The notes under the pieces were generated by a model. It did no database searches. It was given only the letters and a program-made list of their open reading frames with translations, and was not told where the DNA came from. Both the position numbers and the translations under genes were made by a program. Shown one piece after another: positions 7,750 through 14,781 of a stretch of DNA of 14,818 nt (position 1 is the stretch's first letter; every line of letters starts with the position of its first letter). The stretch spans positions 1-14,818 of the forward strand of contig CAMWWG010000003.1 in the NCBI GenBank assembly GCA_947177935.1, read 5' to 3'. Source of the DNA: an uncultured Ruminococcus sp. (lineage in GTDB: Bacteria; Bacillota; Clostridia; Oscillospirales; Ruminococcaceae).

Positions 7750-8645
7750 ATGATTTAAAAAATTCTGTAAAAAGTTCCGTTGCGCTGGGATTATTTGACG
7801 GTATCCATCTGGGGCACAGGGCTGTCCTGGAACAAGCCGCACAGTCTGCGGATGCCGGTCAGCTCCGGCGGATTGTCTTCACATTTCCGGCAGAAACGGC
7901 AATCCGGAAACATACTGGCGGTTTCCTCTATCCGTCCGAAGTCCGGAACAGAATACTGAAACAGGATTTCGGCTTTTCTGTGGATTGCGAAAATTTCAGT
8001 AAGATCCGGGATCTGTCCGGAGAAGAATTCGTGAAACAGATTCTCTGCGAAAAATTACAAGCCGGATGTGTGACCTGCGGTGAAAATTTCCGTTTCGGAA
8101 AGAATGCCTCATGTGATTCCGACGATCTTCTGAAATTCGGCAGACAAGCCGGATTTGCTGTGAATATCGTAGAAAATTTATTTTTTAATCATTCAAATAT
8201 TTTAAGTAATTATATTATTTCTTCGACAGAAATCCGAAGATTATTATCATCCGGAGATCCGGAAACTGCCAATCAATTCTTAGGCGATCCCTACCGGATC
8301 TGCGGAATTGTCCGTCACGGCGCACAACTCGGAAGAACAATTGGTTTTCCGACGGTCAACCAGGTTTTCCGGGAAAATCAGTTAATCCCGGCATTTGGGG
8401 TATACCGTTCCTGGACAATTCTCCCGGACGGCAGAGGATTCCCGTCGCTGACGAATATCGGAAAGAAACCAACTGTGAATTATCAGGGGCTTCCCCTAGC
8501 TGAGACCTATCTCCGAGGATTTTCCGGAGACCTGTACGGAATCGAACTGCAAGTAAAATTATTAACATTCATCAGACCGGAACGGAAATTTGATTCCATT
8601 CAGGCACTGACAGCACAGATGCAAAAAGATCTGGAATTAATTTAA
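7746..8645 (+). CDS. ribF: Bifunctional riboflavin kinase/FAD synthetase RibF
   Basis: RibF phosphorylates riboflavin to FMN and adenylates FMN to FAD. In this 299-residue protein the N-terminal FAD synthetase part has GLFDGIHLGH (15-24), CGENFRFGKN and the ISSTEIR signature (158-164). The C-terminal riboflavin kinase part has GRTIGFPT (196-203), then LTNIGKKPTVN and ETYLRGFSGDLYG with the catalytic-type Glu, ending FIRPERKFDS. The length is normal for the family. The gene overlaps truB by four bases (ATGA), with GAGGTG a few bases upstream. It is the last gene of the operon; truB-ribF is a common pair. No flavin riboswitch precedes it, as expected for an internal gene. No clear terminator follows. 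Confidence 0.95.
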   Translation: MNDLKNSVKSSVALGLFDGIHLGHRAVLEQAAQSADAGQLRRIVFTFPAETAIRKHTGGFLYPSEVRNRILKQDFGFSVDCENFSKIRDLSGEEFVKQILCEKLQAGCVTCGENFRFGKNASCDSDDLLKFGRQAGFAVNIVENLFFNHSNILSNYIISSTEIRRLLSSGDPETANQFLGDPYRICGIVRHGAQLGRTIGFPTVNQVFRENQLIPAFGVYRSWTILPDGRGFPSLTNIGKKPTVNYQGLPLAETYLRGFSGDLYGIELQVKLLTFIRPERKFDSIQALTAQMQKDLELI

Positions 8646-8662
8646 ATAAATATTCCTGTTTC

Positions 8663-8678
8663 TGTCACATACCTGACA
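8663..8678. promoter_or_regulatory. Inverted repeat over the -35 region, possible operator
   Basis: TGTCA (8663-8667) and TGACA (8674-8678) are inverted with a 6-base gap. The right arm is also the -35 box of the candidate promoter for the ABC transporter operon. A regulator binding here would block that promoter. A 5-bp arm is short and can occur by chance, and no regulator gene lies nearby. Confidence 0.3.
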
Positions 8679-8700
8679 CAAAATAAAATTATAATAAAAT
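8673..8700 (+). promoter_or_regulatory. Candidate sigma-A promoter of the transporter operon
   Basis: CTGACA (8673-8678) and TAAAAT (8695-8700) each match five of six consensus positions, with a 16-base gap. A perfect TATAAT at 8690-8695 overlaps but has no good -35 at the right distance. The site is 49 bases before the first ATG of the ABC operon, in the only long gap between ribF and that operon. Around it, an imperfect inverted repeat (about 8644-8657 with 8707-8718) encloses the promoter. Confidence 0.5.
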
Positions 8701-8749
8701 TAAAATAGGAATTTATTTTAATTTTTTTCTTAAGGAAGTGATTCAGTCC

Positions 8750-9706
8750 ATGATTGAAGTCAGAAATCTGACAAAGCATTACGGCGATAAAAAAGCCGTC
8801 AATGACATCAGTTTCACGGTTAATGACGGCGAAATTCTCGGATTCTTAGGACCTAACGGTGCTGGTAAATCCACCACAATGAACATGCTCACCGGTTATA
8901 TTTCTTCTACATCCGGACAGGCACTCATTAATGGCGTGGATATTCTGGAGGATCCCATCAAAGCCAAGTCTTATATCGGCTACCTGCCGGAAATTCCCCC
9001 TTTGTATGTCGACATGACAGTCTATTCTTATTTAAATTTCATGTTTGATCTTAAAAAATGCAAACTCCCCCGGCGTTCCCATCTGAAAGACGTCATGACG
9101 CTGTGCAAAGTCATTGATGTCAAGGACAGACTCATCCGAAATCTGTCCAAAGGCTACAAACAGCGTGTGGGACTGGCACAGGCTTTGATTAACAATCCCC
9201 CCGTCCTGATCCTAGATGAACCGACTGTCGGACTTGACCCGAAACAGATTATTGAAATCCGGACATTAATTAAAAGACTGGGAAAAAATCACACTGTTAT
9301 TTTGTCCTCACACATCCTGTCAGAAATTCAGGCTGTCTGCGACCGGGTCATTATTATAAATCACGGTGTTGTTGCTGCGGATGACACGGCAACAAATCTG
9401 TCAGACAAAGTCAGTACAGATCACCGGATCATTGTCCGGATTGACGGACCCAAAGCCGAAGTTCTCCAGGCAATCCGGACAATTGACGGATTGAAATATG
9501 TCCGTGCGGACATGGAACGGGAAAAAAATATTTACGATTTCGAGATCGAGGCAGAACCAGGGATTGACATCCGCCGGAATATCAATCAAATTATCAGAGA
9601 ACACGGCTGGGATATTCTGATGCTGAAAACAATGGAAATGACACTGGAAGATATTTTCCTAAAAATCACCATGGGCGAGGGAATCCGGCAGGATGATCTC
9701 CGATAG
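8750..9706 (+). CDS. ABC transporter ATPase, GldA-like
   Basis: The nucleotide-binding subunit of an ABC-2 type exporter; 318 residues. Walker A is GPNGAGKST, the Q-loop region reads GYLPEIPPLY, the signature is LSKGYKQR, Walker B is LILDEPTVGLDP and the H-loop is SSHIL, so ATPase function should be intact. After the nucleotide-binding domain (about 1-215) comes a C-terminal extension of about 95 residues of the kind often seen in GldA, NosF and similar ATPases. Start choice: AAGGAAGTGAT at 8732-8742 is close to the full anti-16S complement and is 7 bases before the ATG at 8750. The in-frame GTG at 8738 lies within that site and is rejected. The permease, GldG-like and DUF4340-like genes follow immediately, which suggests a GldA-type complex; the substrate is unknown. 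Confidence 0.9.
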   Translation: MIEVRNLTKHYGDKKAVNDISFTVNDGEILGFLGPNGAGKSTTMNMLTGYISSTSGQALINGVDILEDPIKAKSYIGYLPEIPPLYVDMTVYSYLNFMFDLKKCKLPRRSHLKDVMTLCKVIDVKDRLIRNLSKGYKQRVGLAQALINNPPVLILDEPTVGLDPKQIIEIRTLIKRLGKNHTVILSSHILSEIQAVCDRVIIINHGVVAADDTATNLSDKVSTDHRIIVRIDGPKAEVLQAIRTIDGLKYVRADMEREKNIYDFEIEAEPGIDIRRNINQIIREHGWDILMLKTMEMTLEDIFLKITMGEGIRQDDLR

Positions 9707-9723
9707 AAAGGAGCTGAAGAATC

Positions 9724-10428
9724 ATGGGAGCAATTTACAGAAGAGAAATCGGTGCTTTTTTTTCATCAAGCATTGCTTATATCTTTTTAGCAGTGTTTTA
9801 CATTTTCGCAGGACTGTTCTTTACACTGGATAATATTGCTGTCGGCTCAACGGATCTGTCCGGCGTATTCTCCACACTGTTCTTTATCAGTATTTTTTTA
9901 ATTCCAATTCTGACAATGCGCCTATTCAGTGAAGAGAAAAAACAAAGAACAGAACAAGGCTTATTAACTGCACCTGTGTCATTGTCCGGGATTGTCCTCG
10001 GTAAGTATTTTGCCGCTCTGACGGTCTTTACCATCGCCGTGAGCATTATTTTTATCTATGGCTTTATCCTGAGTTTATACGGCACGGTGGCATGGATGAC
10101 AGTTCTTGCGAATTATCTTGCGATTCTGCTTGTAGGATCTGCATTTATTGCCATTGGCTTATTTATATCTTCTCTGACAGAAAATCAGCTTGTTGCGGCA
10201 ATCGGCGGCATTGTCTGTCTTGGTATTTTATTTTTAATTGACATTGTCGCATCTTTTGTTAAAATCGACTGGCTGCAAAATATTCTGTATGATTTATCTT
10301 TCTATACAAGATATTATGAATTTACCTGCGGCATTTTCAATCTCTCCAGTGTTTTATTTTATCTGAGTACTGCAATTTTATTTAATTTCTTCACAGTGAG
10401 AGTTTTTGAGAAACGCCGCTGGAGCTGA
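9724..10428 (+). CDS. ABC-2 type permease, GldF-like
   Basis: A 234-residue integral membrane protein with six predicted hydrophobic helices, at about 17-36, 48-68, 90-119, 127-148, 155-180 and 207-228. Between helices 2 and 3 it carries LFSEEKKQRTEQGLLTAPVSLSGIVLGK. That matches the cytoplasmic coupling motif of ABC-2 permeases, EE..GT.E.LL..PVS...I.LGK, as in GldF and NosY. It should pair with the ATPase just upstream, probably as a homodimer. AAAGGAG at 9707-9713 overlaps the end of the ATPase gene region and is 10 bases from the ATG. A run of eight Ts (9756-9763) lies near the start of the gene. What is moved across the membrane cannot be inferred. Confidence 0.88.
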   Translation: MGAIYRREIGAFFSSSIAYIFLAVFYIFAGLFFTLDNIAVGSTDLSGVFSTLFFISIFLIPILTMRLFSEEKKQRTEQGLLTAPVSLSGIVLGKYFAALTVFTIAVSIIFIYGFILSLYGTVAWMTVLANYLAILLVGSAFIAIGLFISSLTENQLVAAIGGIVCLGILFLIDIVASFVKIDWLQNILYDLSFYTRYYEFTCGIFNLSSVLFYLSTAILFNFFTVRVFEKRRWS

Positions 10429-10442
10429 GGAGGTGTGCAGAA

Positions 10443-12029
10443 ATGGCTGAAAATCAGGAAAAATCTGAAAAATTAAAAAAATCCGGAAATTCAGGGAAAT
10501 CCAGAAAATTAAAATATGGCGCTGTCGCTACGGCAATCACCTGCACCGTCACAGCCGTTGTGATTATTGTGAATGTTCTCGTCAGCATCCTGGTGGAAAA
10601 ATATCCGCTCAAATTAGATCTGACGGAAGATGCCAAATTTGAAATCTCCCAGGAAAGCATAGATTATCTGAAAATCCTGGATCAGGAAGTGAATTTCACG
10701 GTTTTCATGAGTGAAAGCAATTTCCAGAGCAGCAATGAAATGATGAAGATGATTCATGAAATCCTGGCTCGCTATGCGCAATATTCTGATAAAATTCATT
10801 TAAGCTATGTGGATCCGACGACAAATCCTGATGTTGTCAATCTCTACCAGGCGGACTATACCGGTACGCTGACAGAGGGTGATATTGTGATTTCAGATGC
10901 TGCTGACAACTCTAAAATGCGTGTTGTCAATATCGGCAATTTATTCTCTTATGACCAGCAAAAATATTATTATTATTACTACTATGGCAGCGGCTCTCTG
11001 GAGGATTGCGTAACTGGATTCGAGGGCGAACAGAATTTAACTTCTGCCCTGATGTATGTCACAGACGCAGACCCGGTTACAGTTGGCGTTATCACAACTT
11101 CCAATGGACAGCCGTTATTCAACGCCAATTATCATACCAATTCTTTGAATTCGCTCACACAGACGTTATTCAAAAACGGCTATGACATGCAGGCTGTTGA
11201 TCTGTACACAGGTTCTCTCGATCCGGAACTTTACGACATGCTGATTCTGCCTGCACCTGTGAATGATCTCACAGCGAACGGCATTGAAAGCTTATCTGCA
11301 TTTTTATACAACAATGGCGACTATAACCGGAATTTGATTTATATCGCTGATTTTACCCAGTCAGATACGCCCAATCTTGACGAATTCCTGGAAACATGGG
11401 GCATTCAGGTTACAAAAAATATTGCTGTGGAAAGTGATGCCAGCGCTGCACAGCAGGTCGCTCTATCCATCAGCAACAATGCTGTTGCTGTTCCTGTTGC
11501 AACAATTGCAGACGAAGAATCCGGCGCAAGCCTGGTCAACACATCCCTCCCGGTTGCCGCTCCGCTGTGCCGGACAATTAACTTGTTATGGGATTCCAAA
11601 TCCAGCGGTATCACATCCGTATTATTGAAAACTTCTGATTCTGTGTATTTAAATCAGATGAATACAGAATCAGAATCCAAAAACAAAGAACCTGTCGGCG
11701 CACAGAATATCATGGTATGCTCCAGCCGGCGGAATGTTGAAAATAATGTGACACATGAAAGCAATCTGCTTGTCATGGGTTCCATGTTATTATCCGATGC
11801 AAATGTCATGCAGGATTCGTCTTATAATAATGCGTCCTATCTGGTATCTGCTGTGAACATGATTTCCGGCAAGGGAAGCAATCTTGTGATTGCCTCCAAA
11901 GAACTGACCAACGAAACAATTACGATCACAACAACCGGAATGCGTGTGATCTATGTCGTAATTTTTATGATTCCTTCTATCGTGGCGGCTGTCGGCGTCT
12001 GGGTATTTCTGAGGAGAAGAAACAAATGA
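10443..12029 (+). CDS. GldG-like membrane-anchored extracytoplasmic ABC partner
   Basis: A 528-residue protein with a charged cytoplasmic N-terminus (1-23), one transmembrane helix (about 24-51), a large extracytoplasmic domain and a C-terminal transmembrane helix (about 499-523) ending RRRNK. Just after the first helix, LDLTEDAKFEISQESIDYLKIL followed by VNFTVFMSE matches the N-terminal pattern of GldG/ABC auxiliary proteins (DLT....y.lS..t...L..l...V.i..f). Such proteins are partners of GldA-GldF ATPase-permease pairs. A run of seven tyrosines (175-181; 10965-10985) is unusual. The ribosome binding site is AGGAGGTG at 10428-10435, 7 bases from the ATG and adjoining the permease stop. The stop overlaps the next gene by four bases. 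The family assignment is fairly sure; the function outside gliding bacteria is not known. Confidence 0.82.
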   Translation: MAENQEKSEKLKKSGNSGKSRKLKYGAVATAITCTVTAVVIIVNVLVSILVEKYPLKLDLTEDAKFEISQESIDYLKILDQEVNFTVFMSESNFQSSNEMMKMIHEILARYAQYSDKIHLSYVDPTTNPDVVNLYQADYTGTLTEGDIVISDAADNSKMRVVNIGNLFSYDQQKYYYYYYYGSGSLEDCVTGFEGEQNLTSALMYVTDADPVTVGVITTSNGQPLFNANYHTNSLNSLTQTLFKNGYDMQAVDLYTGSLDPELYDMLILPAPVNDLTANGIESLSAFLYNNGDYNRNLIYIADFTQSDTPNLDEFLETWGIQVTKNIAVESDASAAQQVALSISNNAVAVPVATIADEESGASLVNTSLPVAAPLCRTINLLWDSKSSGITSVLLKTSDSVYLNQMNTESESKNKEPVGAQNIMVCSSRRNVENNVTHESNLLVMGSMLLSDANVMQDSSYNNASYLVSAVNMISGKGSNLVIASKELTNETITITTTGMRVIYVVIFMIPSIVAAVGVWVFLRRRNK

Positions 12030-13660
12030 ATGAAAATCAAGAAAAAAATCAGGAAAATCCGGTATATATCGCTGAAAATGAAACAACGGATGCCGGCATG
12101 GAGACATTCTTTGCAGATTCCCCGGCTGTAAATTATGAAACAGCTCCCCAACCGGGCATGTCCCGGAATGTGAAATATTTAATTGCAGGCGTTCTTGCTC
12201 TGGTCATTCTAGGGACGGCTCTGACAATCCTCCTGCTTCTCAGTAAGCAGCAGGAAGATTCTCAGCCGATTGACACGGATTCTCTTGCAGAACAATTACT
12301 CGATGACGAAGACAAAGCCGTTCTGGTAAATCCGCAGGAAGCAGATGATCTCCAGGCAATTGAGATCTCTAATCCCGGAAATTCTGAAAATTTCAGGGTT
12401 TATCTCAAAACACCTGCTACAGAAGAATCCAATGCAGTCTATACAATTGAAGGTTTGGAAGATGTTGCGCTTGATACAGGTTTGATTTCTACGTTAGTCA
12501 ACAACGCAAGCGAATTATCTGCGAATTCCCTCGTGTCTGAAAATATCCCGGATTCTGAACTGTCTAAATACGGACTGAATCAGCCGGCGGCAGATGTTAT
12601 CATGCACTACGCTGACGGAACGGATTTTGCATTCTCCGTCGGGAATCCGTCCCCGATGGATGATTCTGCGACTTACTGTCTGATCAATCAGAATTTATAT
12701 CTTGTCAAAACTTCCCTGATGGCAAATTATCAGAAAGCAAGCAGTTCTTTTGTGTCCAGTACCATTCTAGAAGATCCCGGCGACGAGAATCGGCCCATTG
12801 TGGAAACACTCCGGATTGCCAGGGAAAATTTAGATTATGATATTGTTCTGGAATATGATGAAGAAACAGCGTCGGATGATACTGTCGGCGGAACGGCATC
12901 CCAGCACAAAATGATAGAACCTGTCCCGGTATTCCTGAATGTCGAGAGATCTTCTGATATTATCAGCGGCATGTTCGGACTGACTGCCGTGGAAGTTGCA
13001 CAGATTCATCCGTCAGAAAGTGATCTGATCCGTGCCGGCATAGATCATCCGTTCTGCACGGTAACCATGCAGTGTGATGACGGCAATCAGTATATCCTGC
13101 ATTTCGGGAAATCCTACACGACGAAAAACGACACATCCGCTTATTATGCGTATCTGGAGGGCGTGAATCTGCTCTACGGGGTTTCTGAATCCCGTGCGGT
13201 CTGGACTTCCGTTCTGCCGGGAGATATCCACTCAGCAAATATCTTCAATACGTATGTATGGGATATTGCGGATCTGGATATTATAACAGATTCCCAGGAA
13301 CTGCATTTCTCCGGAACGGGCACCGGTTCTGATGATTACACTGTCACAAAGAACGGCGAAACTTGTGACACGGAACGTTTTCGTCTGCTTTACAGATTTT
13401 TATTAAATATCTATGGTGACGAATTATTCTTTGAAACGGATCTGCCTGCCGGTGATCCGGATGTAGAAATTTCCCTCCGGACACAGGACGGCAAAGAAGA
13501 TTACAAAATCACATTCTATCAGACAAGTGATCTGAATGGAATCATTGCAGTCGATGACATTCCGACTTATAAGATCCGTTCGTCCTGCATTGACACAATC
13601 CGGCACAATCTGGAAATCTTTGATAATCCTGATGAAGAATTTATCCTGACATGGCAGTAA
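12026..13660 (+). CDS. DUF4340-like membrane-anchored protein
   Basis: A 544-residue, strongly acidic protein with a cytoplasmic N-terminus of about 48 residues, one transmembrane helix (about 49-72) and a large extracytoplasmic part. Residues 150-230 fit the DUF4340 pattern: ASELSANSLVSENIPDSEL, then KYGLNQPAADV, a DG turn and the NLYLV strand. Residues about 310-390 repeat it (SESDLIRAGIDHPF..., CDDGNQYILHFG, NLLYGVSES), and about 455-530 gives a fainter third copy, so the ectodomain looks like tandem related units. The gene starts in the ATGA overlap with the GldG-like gene, with GAGGAGAAG upstream, so the two products are probably made together. DUF4340 genes are often found with gldA/F/G-like genes. 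No catalytic residues are evident; a structural or substrate-gating role is only a guess. Confidence 0.78.
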   Translation: MNENQEKNQENPVYIAENETTDAGMETFFADSPAVNYETAPQPGMSRNVKYLIAGVLALVILGTALTILLLLSKQQEDSQPIDTDSLAEQLLDDEDKAVLVNPQEADDLQAIEISNPGNSENFRVYLKTPATEESNAVYTIEGLEDVALDTGLISTLVNNASELSANSLVSENIPDSELSKYGLNQPAADVIMHYADGTDFAFSVGNPSPMDDSATYCLINQNLYLVKTSLMANYQKASSSFVSSTILEDPGDENRPIVETLRIARENLDYDIVLEYDEETASDDTVGGTASQHKMIEPVPVFLNVERSSDIISGMFGLTAVEVAQIHPSESDLIRAGIDHPFCTVTMQCDDGNQYILHFGKSYTTKNDTSAYYAYLEGVNLLYGVSESRAVWTSVLPGDIHSANIFNTYVWDIADLDIITDSQELHFSGTGTGSDDYTVTKNGETCDTERFRLLYRFLLNIYGDELFFETDLPAGDPDVEISLRTQDGKEDYKITFYQTSDLNGIIAVDDIPTYKIRSSCIDTIRHNLEIFDNPDEEFILTWQ

Positions 13661-13715
13661 TCCCCTGTCAGGTAAAAATGAAACCCAAAATCAGAAACCG
13701 AAAGGAGTTTTGCAC

Positions 13716-14018
13716 ATGAAATTCATGATGTACAAGGGCTATCCTCTGGTACGAAAAGACAATGAACTGTATTATGGAAACATGAATGAATCCTATGTTG
13801 TTTATCTCAGAATCGAGAAAACACAGAAAGAACACGGCATTATGACCGCCCAGAAAATTGAATTTTATCAGATGTCCACAGACCTGGATCAGCCAAAGAT
13901 CACACAGCGGGCTGAAAGAAGTAATCTCTATGAGGCACTGGATGTGGCATCTGTCTGGCTGAAACGTTCCAGACCAGGCACACAGGCAAATCAAACAAAC
14001 AAAAATACAAGAGGTTGA
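13716..14018 (+). CDS. Unrecognised 100-residue cytoplasmic protein
   Basis: I do not recognise a named family. AAAGGAG at 13701-13707 lies 8 bases before the ATG, and codon use resembles its neighbours. The protein opens [22 protein letters not shown], looks like a compact beta-rich fold ([17 protein letters not shown]) followed by a helix ([15 protein letters not shown]), and ends in a basic, Asn/Thr-rich tail of about 15 residues. There is no signal peptide or membrane helix. It follows the DUF4340-like gene by 55 bases and precedes the lipoprotein gene by five, so it is probably co-transcribed with at least the latter. An in-frame TTG at 13710 lies too close to the ribosome binding site to be the start. 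Its function is unknown. Confidence 0.75.
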   Translation: MKFMMYKGYPLVRKDNELYYGNMNESYVVYLRIEKTQKEHGIMTAQKIEFYQMSTDLDQPKITQRAERSNLYEALDVASVWLKRSRPGTQANQTNKNTRG

Positions 14019-14023
14019 TTCAC

Positions 14024-14698
14024 ATGAAAAAATTATTACTCTGCATGTCGGCAATGCTGTTTTTATTTGCCGGCTGCAACGCTGAAACCGGAAGTTCTCC
14101 CGATGATATGAGTACAACGCCTGTGGCAGAAAACAGTGCGAATTCTGTTGCAGATCCTGCTTCTGCGTCAGATGAAAATGCGATTATTATTACACTTTAT
14201 CCGGAAACTGCACCGATCACATGCGAAAATTTTGAGATGCTTGTCTCTGAGGGATTCTATAATGGTCTGACATTCCACAGGGTTGTGGATGATTTCATGG
14301 CACAGGGAGGCGATCCGCTTGGCAACGGAACAGGTGGCAGTCCGGATACGATCAAGGGAGAATTTTCTTCTAACGGCGTAGAAAATGACCTGTCCCATCA
14401 GCGTGGCGTCATTTCCATGGCAAGAAGTGCCATGAATGATAGTGCATCCAGTCAGTTCTTTATCTGCTATGCAGATTGCAGTTTTCTGGACGGTAGCTAT
14501 GCAGCGTTCGGCGAAGTCACCCAGGGAATGGAAGTTGTTGACAGTTTTCTGGAAGTTCCCAGATCCTACAACAGCAGCGGAGAGCTCGCCGTTCCGGATT
14601 CTCCGATCACCATGAAAGAAGTCACGATGATTGATCCGGATGAGAACGGCAATCCTCGTGTACAAATCGTCATGGACACGATTCCAGTCGCTGAATAA
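14024..14698 (+). CDS. Lipoprotein cyclophilin-type peptidyl-prolyl cis-trans isomerase
   Basis: The enzyme isomerises Xaa-Pro bonds and here should act on the outer face of the membrane. The first 18 residues form a lipoprotein signal peptide with lipobox LFAGC (lipidated Cys18), followed by a Ser/Ala/Asp-rich linker to about residue 50. The cyclophilin domain begins at [17 protein letters not shown] and has the active-site [15 protein letters not shown] (84-98, Arg86), [17 protein letters not shown] (131-147) and [12 protein letters not shown] (154-165). The usual Trp is replaced by Phe, as is common in bacterial members. The start ATG at 14024 has GAGGTTGAT upstream, adjoining the stop of the preceding gene; the TTG at 14015 would add three residues and is less likely. 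It closes the operon and may help fold exported proteins. Confidence 0.93.
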   Translation: MKKLLLCMSAMLFLFAGCNAETGSSPDDMSTTPVAENSANSVADPASASDENAIIITLYPETAPITCENFEMLVSEGFYNGLTFHRVVDDFMAQGGDPLGNGTGGSPDTIKGEFSSNGVENDLSHQRGVISMARSAMNDSASSQFFICYADCSFLDGSYAAFGEVTQGMEVVDSFLEVPRSYNSSGELAVPDSPITMKEVTMIDPDENGNPRVQIVMDTIPVAE

Positions 14699-14706
14699 TA
14701 ATCATT

Positions 14707-14760
14707 AAAAAACAAGCACTGCGCTTCCGGATTGTCCGGAATTGCAGTGCTTTGATTTTC
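14707..14760. terminator. Bidirectional intrinsic terminator
   Basis: An outer stem AAGCACTGC (14714-14722) pairs with GCAGTGCTT (14744-14752), and an inner stem TTCCGGA (14725-14731) pairs with TCCGGAA (14735-14741) around a 3-base loop, with a small internal mismatch between them. On the plus strand TTGATTTTC follows. On the minus strand the stem is followed by a run of six Ts (plus-strand As 14707-14712). It therefore should stop both the cyclophilin transcript and a convergent transcript from the right. Confidence 0.85.
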
Positions 14761-14781
14761 AATCATAAATTTAATAATAAA

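Noticed and set aside
9756..9763. Phase-variation tract of eight Ts in the permease gene
   Set aside because: Eight bases alone is common in AT-rich genes; other runs of seven or eight occur in ylxQ and orf70, and nothing points to a switching role.
13668..14117. 149-codon minus-strand frame
   Set aside because: It covers the small gene at 13716 and the cyclophilin start, both with good ribosome binding sites; the antisense frame shows no start signal or known motif.
14168..14665. 165-codon minus-strand frame
   Set aside because: It is the shadow of the cyclophilin domain, whose motifs are intact on the plus strand.
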